DNA of 64,000 bases from Streptomyces albireticuli. GTDB lineage: Bacteria > Actinomycetota > Actinomycetes > Streptomycetales > Streptomycetaceae. Positions within the stretch are counted from its first letter, which is position 1, and the number at the start of each line of letters is the position of its first letter. The DNA lies in the NCBI RefSeq assembly GCF_021228125.1, contig NZ_JAJQQS010000014.1:124001-188000 (forward strand). Reading direction: 5' to 3'. The translations under genes and the position numbers were made by a program. Shown in pieces: positions 1-6,521 of the stretch. The notes under the pieces are model-generated. The model did not search any database, was not told the origin of the DNA, and was given only the letters and a program-made list of their open reading frames with translations.

Positions 1-379
1 CGCCGAAGGCGGTTCCGGTGTCCAGACCGGCCAGGGCGACGGCGACGGTGCCGAGGCCGAGGAGGGCGACCACCAGGATGAGGTCGGCCCGGCGGCCGAC
101 CGGGGTGGCGGTGGACACCAGGGGGACGAGCGCGGCGACGACGGCCGTGGTGGCCACGAGCAGCGGGGGCGCCGCACGGAAGGCCGGGCCGGTGCCGACG
201 GGGGTGATGGCCTCCTTGCGGAGCAGTTTGCGCAGGTCGCGCCAGGGCTGGGTGACGGCCGCCCCGGCGCGGCCCTCCAGCCGGGCGCGCACCTTGCGCA
301 TCACTCCGGTGAGCAGGGGGGCGCCGACGACGACCAGGGTGACCTGGGCGGCCACGGCCGCGGTGCCGATGCCGTTCAC
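1..379 (-). CDS. NuoH/HyfC-like membrane subunit of a hydrogenase-4/complex-I-like complex (3' end outside window)
   Basis: N-terminal ~126 residues of a hydrophobic protein; the gene runs off the left edge. The start begins MNGIGTAAVAAQVTLVVVGA, a membrane segment. It is followed by a loop with RKVRARLEGRAGAAVTQPWR and DLRKLLRKE, which matches the quinone-site loop of the NuoH/HyfC/HycD family, and then by further hydrophobic segments. In that family the subunit joins the hydrophilic arm to the proton-pumping membrane arm. It is the third gene in line after the NuoB-like and HyfB-like genes, 70 bp downstream of the latter. The GTG start at 379 has only a weak purine run (GGGAA) close upstream. 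Confidence 0.8.
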   Translation of the reverse strand, partial: MNGIGTAAVAAQVTLVVVGAPLLTGVMRKVRARLEGRAGAAVTQPWRDLRKLLRKEAITPVGTGPAFRAAPPLLVATTAVVAALVPLVSTATPVGRRADLILVVALLGLGTVAVALAGLDTGTAFG

Positions 380-397
380 GGTTTCCCGGTGTCCTCT

Positions 398-426
398 CGT
401 ACTCGTCGTACTCGTCGTACTCGTCG
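398..426. repeat. 9-bp tandem repeat (about 3 copies) between the HyfB-like and HyfC-like genes
   Basis: The unit CGTACTCGT is repeated about three times with period 9 in the 70-bp gap between two operon genes. Nothing else is visible in the gap. It may be neutral slippage, or may affect mRNA between the two cistrons; no function is shown. Confidence 0.6.
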
Positions 427-449
427 CGCCCGTCGCGCGTGGTGCCCGT

Positions 450-2483
450 TCACCGGCTCACCGCCAGGGTCAGCAGGAGGGCGACGAGGCCGCAGAAGCC
501 GTAGCCGAGGTAGCGGTGCGCGCTGCCGGGGGCCAGCCCGCGCGCGGCCTCGCCGAGCCGGTCCACGGCGGCGATCAGGGGCCGGTAGAGGCGGTGTTCG
601 ATCCGGTCGGGGACGCGCCGCCGGAAGCGCACCCGTTCGACGAGGTAGGTGGACGCGCGGACGGGCGTGACGTCGACGTCCTGCTCGGGGGCGAGGACGT
701 CGTCGAAGACGCGCTGGAGGGGCTCGGCGAAGGAGGTCGCGGTGTACGACATCCGGGCCGTGGGGGCGCCGCCCCCGCAGTCCCACAGTTTGACGTGGGA
801 GCGTCGGCCCCGGCGGGCGGTGACGCGGACGAGGGCGAGGGCCGCGAGGAGCCCCGCGGTGAGGGCTCCGGCCGCCCACAGCGGGGAGAGGGAGGCGGCG
901 AGGTGTTCCAGCCGGAGTTCGAGGCCGTCGCCCGCGAGGGGCGGTCCGCCGCCGAACCCGGCCACGGCCACGGCCCGTGACAGCCCGTCGCCCAGCATGC
1001 CGGGCACCAGGGCCAGGCCCGTGCAGCCGAGGCCGAGCAGCCCCATGCCTGCCAGCATCCCGGGCGGGCTCTCGGTGGCCGCGGCGGCCCGCTCGCTGCG
1101 CGGCCGGGCGAAGAAGCCGACGCCGAGGGCCTTGACGAACACGGCGGCGGACAGCCCGGCGGACAGCGCGATCACGGCGACGGCGAGGGGCAGGACGACG
1201 GCGGTGGACAGGCCGGGCACGGTGAGGCCCTCGATGAGGGACTGGAGCAGCAGCCACTCGCTGATGAATCCGTTGCCGGGCGGCAGGGCGACGGCGCCGA
1301 GGGCGGCGACGGCGAAGAAGCCGGCGGTGGCGGGCATCCGGGCCCGCAGGCCGCCCATCCGGTCGAGGTCGCGCAGGCCGGTGGCGCGGGCCACCGAGCC
1401 GGCGGCGCAGAACAGCAGGGCCTTGAACACCGCGTGGTTGACCACGTGCAGGAACGCCGCGGCGAGGGCCAGGGCGGCCGGGAGGGGGTGCCCGGCGGAG
1501 GCGAAGAGGCCGGCCGCGCCGACGCCGACGAGGACCAGGCCGAGGTTCTCGGAGGTGGAGTGGGCGAGCAGCCGCTTGAGGTCCGAGGCCATGGCGGCCT
1601 GGAGGATGCCGTGGACGGCCGAGAGGGCGCCGGTGCCGAGGACGAGCAGCCAGCCCCAGCGCGGGCCGCCGCCCAGCAGGTCGAAGGCGACGCGGACGAT
1701 GCCGTAGGCCCCGAGGTTGACCATGGCGGCGCTCATCAGGGCCGAGACGTTGCTGGGGGCCTCGGGGTGGGCGCGCGGCAGCCAGGGGTGCAAGGGCACC
1801 ATGCCGGCCTTGGACGCGAACGCGGCGGCCATGAGGACGAAGACGGTGCCGCGGGCGGCGGGCGACAGGGCGGGGGCGCCGGCGCGCAGCGCGGTGAAGG
1901 TCTCGCCGCCCGCCCCGGCGGCGAAGAGCGCCAGCCCGGCGAGCAGCAGGACGAACCCCAGCTGGGTCATGACGGCGTACCAGACGCCGGCCTCGCGGAC
2001 GGAGGCCCGGCCGCGCTGTTCGGCGAGGACGAGCACTAGCGAGGTGAGGGCCATCGTCTCCCACAGCAGGAGGAAGGTGGAGACGGAGGCCGCGGCGGGC
2101 ACCAGCACGAGGGTGAGGGCGAAGACCGGCAGGGCCGCCTGCACCCCGCGCGAGGCGACACCGTGCGGGCCGCGCCCGGCGGCGTAGCCGATGCCGTAGA
2201 CGGCGACGGCGAGCACCACCGCGCCCGCCACGGCCATGAACAGCCCGGAGAGGGCGTCCACGGCGAGGTGGACCCCGGCCGGCGGCAGCAGGCCGGGGAG
2301 GCGGGCGGACCAGCGGGCGCCGTCCAGCGCGGCCGCGCCCGCCACCAGGCCGGCCGTGCCGAGGCCCGCCGTGCACAGCCCGACGGCCGGCACCCGGGCC
2401 CGGCCGGGCAGCAGGGCGCCGGCCGCCGCTCCGGCGGCGGCGAGCCCGGCCGCGAGGGCCACGGCGGTCCCGGCGGGGTTCAT
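450..2483 (-). CDS. Proton-conducting membrane subunit, NuoL/HyfB family
   Basis: A 677-residue, almost wholly hydrophobic protein starting MNPAGTAVALAAGLAAAGAA. It matches the antiporter-like NuoL/NuoM/HyfB subunits: HLAVDALSGLFMAVAGAVVL, then the conserved core with FALTLVLVPAAASVSTFLLLW, ASKAGMVPLHPWLPRAHPEA (conserved Lys and the HPWLPxAH motif), NVSALMSAAMV and HVVNHAVFKALLF (conserved His/Lys of the proton channel). HyfB is about 670 residues, so it is full length. It probably pumps protons or Na+ in a membrane complex driven by redox subunits encoded nearby. It follows the NuoB-like gene by 22 bp, so the two are co-transcribed. Confidence 0.9.
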   Translation of the reverse strand: MNPAGTAVALAAGLAAAGAAAGALLPGRARVPAVGLCTAGLGTAGLVAGAAALDGARWSARLPGLLPPAGVHLAVDALSGLFMAVAGAVVLAVAVYGIGYAAGRGPHGVASRGVQAALPVFALTLVLVPAAASVSTFLLLWETMALTSLVLVLAEQRGRASVREAGVWYAVMTQLGFVLLLAGLALFAAGAGGETFTALRAGAPALSPAARGTVFVLMAAAFASKAGMVPLHPWLPRAHPEAPSNVSALMSAAMVNLGAYGIVRVAFDLLGGGPRWGWLLVLGTGALSAVHGILQAAMASDLKRLLAHSTSENLGLVLVGVGAAGLFASAGHPLPAALALAAAFLHVVNHAVFKALLFCAAGSVARATGLRDLDRMGGLRARMPATAGFFAVAALGAVALPPGNGFISEWLLLQSLIEGLTVPGLSTAVVLPLAVAVIALSAGLSAAVFVKALGVGFFARPRSERAAAATESPPGMLAGMGLLGLGCTGLALVPGMLGDGLSRAVAVAGFGGGPPLAGDGLELRLEHLAASLSPLWAAGALTAGLLAALALVRVTARRGRRSHVKLWDCGGGAPTARMSYTATSFAEPLQRVFDDVLAPEQDVDVTPVRASTYLVERVRFRRRVPDRIEHRLYRPLIAAVDRLGEAARGLAPGSAHRYLGYGFCGLVALLLTLAVSR

Positions 2484-2505
2484 GTGCCGGTCCCGGTGGC
2501 CGGCC

Positions 2506-2988
2506 TCATCGGCCGGTCACGGCGCGCAGCGCCGCCACGATCTTCTCGGGCGGCGGCGGGCACCCGGCGACCTGGACGTCGACGGCCACGATGTCGGCGA
2601 CGGCGCCCTCGACGCCGTACGCGCCCGCGAACTCGCCGCAGTTCATGGCACAGTCGCCGACCGCCATCACCAGGCGGGGGCGCGGCATGGCGGCCACCGT
2701 GCGCCGCAGCGGCTCGGCCATGTTCCGGGTCACCGGCCCGGTGACGAGGGCGACGTCCGCGTGGCGTGGTGAGGCGACGAGCCGGGCGCCGTACCGCTCG
2801 GCGTCGTGGACGGGGCCGAAGGCGGCGGCGATCTCGATCTCGCAGCCGTTGCACGAGCCGGCGTCCACGCACCGGACCTGCACCGAGCCGCCGAGCGCGG
2901 CGGCCGCGCGCGAGCGTCCCCCGGCCGGGCGCGGCGGCGCGTCCTCCGCCACCCGGCCGGTGTCACGGATCTTGCGCAGCAGGTTCAC
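2506..2988 (-). CDS. NuoB/HyfI-like [4Fe-4S] subunit
   Basis: 160 residues. Cysteines occur as CVDAGSCNGCEIEI, then GDCAMNCGEFA, then GCPPPPEKI. The SCNGCEIE form is that of the small subunit of group 4 [NiFe] hydrogenases and of HyfI/HycG rather than the adjacent CC pair of NuoB proper, so it should hold the cluster nearest quinone (N2-type). The GTG at 2988 has a strong GGAGGAGA ribosome site. It is the first gene of the run on this strand in the window; the catalytic partner subunit is not seen and may lie past the left edge. What the complex oxidises cannot be told from these three subunits. Confidence 0.85.
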   Translation of the reverse strand: MNLLRKIRDTGRVAEDAPPRPAGGRSRAAAALGGSVQVRCVDAGSCNGCEIEIAAAFGPVHDAERYGARLVASPRHADVALVTGPVTRNMAEPLRRTVAAMPRPRLVMAVGDCAMNCGEFAGAYGVEGAVADIVAVDVQVAGCPPPPEKIVAALRAVTGR

Positions 2989-3320
2989 ACGGTCTCCTCC
3001 GCTCGGCGTCGTGCGGGCCTCACGAAGGTGCGGCGGCCGTCTCCCGCCGTCACAGCGCGGCATCGCGCCGGGAGACGGCCGCCGGTCGGTGCAGACCTGT
3101 CGTCGAGGACCGATCTGCGTGGTGAACGGGCGGCCGGGGCGACGGGTTACGCGAAGATCCCTTTAGCGTGACATGGCGGACTTGTGTGGCTGCTGGGTCG
3201 AATTCAGGTGCCGCGTACGGTCGCCCCTGCGAGCGGCTCCGGGCCGTCCGTAGCCCGGGGCGGCGCGCGCCGGCCGGTTCCCGACGGGCGGGACGGCCCG
3301 GGAAGGGGCAGCATCTCCCC
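2989..3320. other. Divergent intergenic region
   Basis: 332 bp between the minus-strand complex-I-like operon and the plus-strand deaminase gene. It must hold both promoters. I see no clear operator, hairpin or small gene; a slightly AT-richer stretch lies near 3155-3200. Confidence 0.5.
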
Positions 3321-3767
3321 ATGACGGATGCCGCGCGAGAGATGCTGGGGATCGCCCTGGAGCAGGCCCGCACCGGGCTCGCCGAAGGGGGGATCCCGAT
3401 CGGCGCCGCCCTGTTCACGCTGGACGGGAGGCTGCTCGGCGCCGGGCGCAACAGGAGGGTGCAGGACGACGATCCCGCCACGCACGCCGAGACCGCCGCG
3501 TTCCGGGCGGCGGGACGGCGGGCGGGCTACGCCGACACCGTGATGGTGACGACGCTGGCACCGTGCTGGTACTGCTCCGGGCTGATCCGCCAGTTCGGCA
3601 TCGGCCATGTGGTGATCGGCGAGGCCACGACGTTCCCCGGCGCCCATGAGTGGCTGGCGGACGCCGGGGTCCATCTGCTGGTCCTCGACGACGGGGAGTG
3701 CGCGGAGCTGATGCGCGGGTTCGTCCGCGACCACCCCGCGCTGTGGCGGGAGGACATCGGCGCCTGA
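3321..3767 (+). CDS. Cytosine/nucleoside deaminase, yeast Fcy1-like
   Basis: 148 residues with the CDA-fold zinc site: His55-Ala-Glu57 and PCWYC (Cys82, Cys85). The Glu is the proton shuttle. The start of the fold (EGGIPIGAALFT) and the last residues (WREDIGA) closely resemble the fungal small cytosine deaminase (FCY1) rather than the larger E. coli CodA amidohydrolase or tRNA deaminase TadA. The expected reaction is cytosine to uracil with ammonia release (pyrimidine salvage), though other bases or nucleosides are possible. The ATG at 3321 follows GGAAGGG; longer in-frame extensions upstream lack family similarity. The gene converges with the ATP-grasp pair. Confidence 0.88.
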   Translation: MTDAAREMLGIALEQARTGLAEGGIPIGAALFTLDGRLLGAGRNRRVQDDDPATHAETAAFRAAGRRAGYADTVMVTTLAPCWYCSGLIRQFGIGHVVIGEATTFPGAHEWLADAGVHLLVLDDGECAELMRGFVRDHPALWREDIGA

Positions 3768-3772
3768 GCGGC

Positions 3773-4606
3773 TCAGACCGTGGCCGGGACGCGCGGGGCG
3801 TGCGCGCCCTCGGCCGTGCGCAGGGCGAGCCCGGCCAGCGCCTCGGGCGCGCCTTCCCTGCCGCGGATGCCGGGGAAGGCGTTGACGTCGACGATCAGCG
3901 GGCGGCCGGCCACCTCGAGGAGGTCGACGCCGTACACGTCCAGGGCGAAGACCTCGCCGACGCTCCGCACGGCGTCCAGCCAGGATGCGGGCAGGTCGTC
4001 GGCGGTGAGCGGCCGGGTACCGCCGGGTACGGGGGTGGCCAGCTCGGAGCGGCGGAGGCCAGCGAAGACGCGGTCGCCGACGACCCAGAGCTTGTGGTCC
4101 CAGCCGCTGTTGGCGGAGAACGGCTGGACGACCACCGGCTCGTCGGCCCAGCGGCCGGCCAGTGCCCGCAGCGCGGCCGCGTCGTCGGCGCGGGCCACCA
4201 GGTCGTGGCGGCGGCTGTGGCGGCTCTTGACGACCACGGGGTACGCCGGGGGTCCCTGGGCCAGGAGGTGGGCGAGCGTGGGGGCCGTGTCGGTCGCGAC
4301 GAAGGGGAGCCCGGCCCGCAGGGCGGTCTCCGCCATGGCGGTGCGGTCCTGGACGAGCTCGGTGGCGGCCGCCGAGTTCAGCACGGGCGCGCCGAGCTCC
4401 TCCAGGCGCCGGGCGTGGGCGAGGGCCCTCGGGGTGCGGGTCTTGAGCAGGTAGACGTCGGCGGGGCCGCCGGGCGCGAGCGCCGGGTCCGGTGTCCCCG
4501 GATCGTCGGGGTCCTGCCACTCCACCTGGTGGCGGGGGGTCAGCAGGGCGGTGGCGGCGGCCAGCAGCGGGTGGTCCGGAGCGGGCGTCAGCAGACAGAT
4601 CCTCAT
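3773..4606 (-). CDS. ATP-grasp ligase, RimK-like (second of a pair)
   Basis: 277 residues starting MRICLLTPAP. The ATP-grasp core is visible: YPVVVKSRHSRRHD (nucleotide-binding Lys), DEPVVVQPFSANSGWDHKLW, and the metal-binding end DVYGVDLLEVAGRPLIVDVN followed by AFPGIRG. Such enzymes use an acyl phosphate to join a carboxylate to an amine or thiol. The substrate is unknown. ATG 4606 has GGAG six bases upstream and aligns with the start of the neighbouring paralogue. A GTG at 4630 overlapping the upstream stop (GTGA) is the alternative start. It is the second gene of a two-gene unit. Confidence 0.8.
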   Translation of the reverse strand: MRICLLTPAPDHPLLAAATALLTPRHQVEWQDPDDPGTPDPALAPGGPADVYLLKTRTPRALAHARRLEELGAPVLNSAAATELVQDRTAMAETALRAGLPFVATDTAPTLAHLLAQGPPAYPVVVKSRHSRRHDLVARADDAAALRALAGRWADEPVVVQPFSANSGWDHKLWVVGDRVFAGLRRSELATPVPGGTRPLTADDLPASWLDAVRSVGEVFALDVYGVDLLEVAGRPLIVDVNAFPGIRGREGAPEALAGLALRTAEGAHAPRVPATV

Positions 4607-4626
4607 GCGCTTCTCCACGCGGTCGC

Positions 4627-5523
4627 TCACGCGGCGCCGCCGACCGGGGCGGCCGTCCGGCCCGGCGCGAAGGGGCCCGGCCCCGGCGCGGTCGCGGCCG
4701 TTCCGGCGCGGTTGGGGCCGGCGTCGGCCAGCCGCAGGATCGCCCAGGCCACCCGGGCCACCGCGTCGGGCACCTGACGGAAGCTCGGGAAGTCGTTGAC
4801 GTCCACGAGCACGGGCCCGTCCGGGCCGAGGACGATGTCCAGGCCGTACAGGTCGAGGCCGAAGACGGCGCCGACCTCGGTGGCGATGGCCGCCACCTCG
4901 GCGGTGAGCGGCACCTGGCGTTCGCGGACCGGCTGCCCGGGGTGCAGCGGGGAGCACCGCTCGGTCGCGTAGAGCTCGCCGTCGACGCAGTACACCTTGA
5001 GGTCGACGCCCGAGTTGGGCACGTACGGCTGGGCTATCAGCATGCCGCCCATGCCCTCCTCGCCCGCGGTGGGCAGCCGGTCCGGGGACGGCACCAGCCG
5101 CACGGCCCGTCCGGAGCTGCCGTCGGCGGGCTTGACCACCAGCGGGTACGCGGCGGCGGGTATCTCCGCGAACTCCTCGGGCCGGGCGGCGGCGTAGGTG
5201 ACGGGCACCGGCAGGCCGTGGTGTTCCGCGATGACCGCGGCCAGCGCCTTGTCGCGCACCCCGCGGATCGACCTGGCGTCGTTGACCGTGGTCAGGCCGA
5301 CGTTCGCGGCGGCTTCCAGGAGGGTGAGGCCGGGGCCGCCGGACACCGTCTTGAGCACCCAGGCGTCGTGCTCGCCCGCCCGCACGGTCTCCGAGAGCTT
5401 CAGGAGGGAGCCGCCGGGCCGGAGGACGTCCACCCGGTGACCCCAGGCGGAGAGTTGGCGGATGACGTCCACCGGCATGCCGTCGCGCCGGTACTGCTCC
5501 TCCACCAGGAAGCAGATTCTCAT
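4627..5523 (-). CDS. ATP-grasp ligase, RimK-like (first of a pair)
   Basis: 298 residues, MRICFLVEEQYRRDG start. Core elements are YPLVVKPADGSSGRAV (glycine-rich lid with the ATP-binding Lys), IAQPYVPNSGVDLKVY, and DLYGLDIVLGPDGPVLVDVN then DFPSFR, the acidic metal ligands. It is a paralogue of the gene downstream and the two almost certainly form an operon. Paired ATP-grasp ligases are known where a short peptide or amino-acid conjugate is extended or where two carboxylates are ligated; no precursor peptide or substrate gene is adjacent. The last ~40 residues are low-complexity Pro/Gly/Ala. Confidence 0.82.
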   Translation of the reverse strand: MRICFLVEEQYRRDGMPVDVIRQLSAWGHRVDVLRPGGSLLKLSETVRAGEHDAWVLKTVSGGPGLTLLEAAANVGLTTVNDARSIRGVRDKALAAVIAEHHGLPVPVTYAAARPEEFAEIPAAAYPLVVKPADGSSGRAVRLVPSPDRLPTAGEEGMGGMLIAQPYVPNSGVDLKVYCVDGELYATERCSPLHPGQPVRERQVPLTAEVAAIATEVGAVFGLDLYGLDIVLGPDGPVLVDVNDFPSFRQVPDAVARVAWAILRLADAGPNRAGTAATAPGPGPFAPGRTAAPVGGAA

Positions 5524-5833
5524 TGGTGCATCCTCGTAATCCCCGGACGTCCGCCGATCCCGTCCGGCAGAACTCTGACGGCTCAGGATGTCATGGGCTC
5601 CGGGGCCGGATCGCCCATGACTGTCTCAATTCCGTAGCAACTCGATCGTAAGCAGTTGGAATTTCTCCGTATCCGACCGTCTGGTGCCGGTGTCAGGGGA
5701 TCTGCGGTACGGCTCATTCACGAGGGTGGCAGCGCCGGAAACGCGCGGGAAGAGCGAGCCCACCGGGACGGTTGACGAGAACGCACACGCGTCATGAGCA
5801 CGCGTCATCCGATTTCCGCCCGAGGAGTTCCCC
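5524..5833. other. Divergent intergenic region upstream of ATP-grasp pair and glutathione peroxidase
   Basis: 310 bp holding the promoters of both units. It contains the inverted repeat described separately (5590-5621) and a TTGACG hexamer at 5772-5777 without a convincing -10 partner. It is less GC-rich near 5620-5720 than the flanking genes. No small gene is supported. Confidence 0.5.
5590..5621. promoter_or_regulatory. Perfect inverted repeat, candidate operator of the ATP-grasp operon
   Basis: Arms GTCATGGGC and GCCCATGAC (9 bp, no mismatch) flank a 14-nt spacer that itself contains TCCGGGGCCGGA. It lies 67-98 nt upstream of the ATP-grasp operon start at 5523, a normal place for a dimeric regulator. 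No regulator gene is adjacent. Confidence 0.45.
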
Positions 5834-6322
5834 ATGAGTCTGTACGACATTCCGCTGCGCACCCTCTCCGGCGAGCCCGCCTCCCTGGCCGACCACCGGG
5901 GCAAGGCGCTGCTGGTGGTGAACGTCGCGTCCAAGTGCGGGCTCACCCCGCAGTACGAGGGGCTGGAGCGGCTCCAGCAGCGCTACGCCGCGCGCGGCTT
6001 CAGCGTGCTCGGCGTCCCCAGCAACCAGTTCGCGGGACAGGAGCCCGGCTCGGCCGAGCAGATCGCGGCGTTCTGCTCCGCGACCTACGGCGTCAGCTTC
6101 CCGCTGCTCGAGAAGACGGACGTCAACGGCGAGGGCCGCCACCCGCTGTACACGGAGCTGACGCGGACCCCGGACGCGGCGGGCGAGGCCGGCGACGTCC
6201 AGTGGAACTTCGAGAAGTTCCTGCTCTCCCCGGAGGGCGAGGTCGTGGGCCGGTTCCGCCCGCGTGTGGAGCCCGAGGCGGACGAGGTCGTCCGGGCGAT
6301 CGAGGCCCAGCTCCCCGCCTGA
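5834..6322 (+). CDS. Glutathione-peroxidase-family thiol peroxidase
   Basis: 162 residues, the usual length. Catalytic motif NVASKCGLTPQY has cysteine (Cys35) rather than selenocysteine. The remaining tetrad residues are present in PSNQFAGQEPG (Gln69) and VQWNFEKFLL (Trp/Asn). It reduces hydrogen peroxide or organic and lipid hydroperoxides. Streptomyces lack glutathione, so thioredoxin or mycothiol is the likelier electron source (inference). ATG 5834 follows GAGGAG at normal spacing. It is a single-gene unit. Confidence 0.93.
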   Translation: MSLYDIPLRTLSGEPASLADHRGKALLVVNVASKCGLTPQYEGLERLQQRYAARGFSVLGVPSNQFAGQEPGSAEQIAAFCSATYGVSFPLLEKTDVNGEGRHPLYTELTRTPDAAGEAGDVQWNFEKFLLSPEGEVVGRFRPRVEPEADEVVRAIEAQLPA

Positions 6323-6521
6323 CCTGGTACGGAACGCCCTGTGGCGCGCATCGCCGGTGGTCGTTCGCGCCACGGGGCCGCCTCGGCGGACGGCCGTTCC
6401 GGCTGCCGACGCATGGGCGGTCATACCGGTGGGAAAGATAATGAAGGGGATGAAGGAGACAGCCGGACGGAGACGGCGGCGGACGGTCCGCCGCGCGCGC
6501 CGAGAACCGAGATGAGCGCCG

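Noticed and set aside
376..2376. A long Arg/Pro-rich gene overlapping the HyfB-like gene
   Set aside because: Out-of-frame shadow of a GC-rich membrane protein gene; composition unlike a real protein. The same holds for many long frames opposite the TPR, PKS and AAA+ genes.
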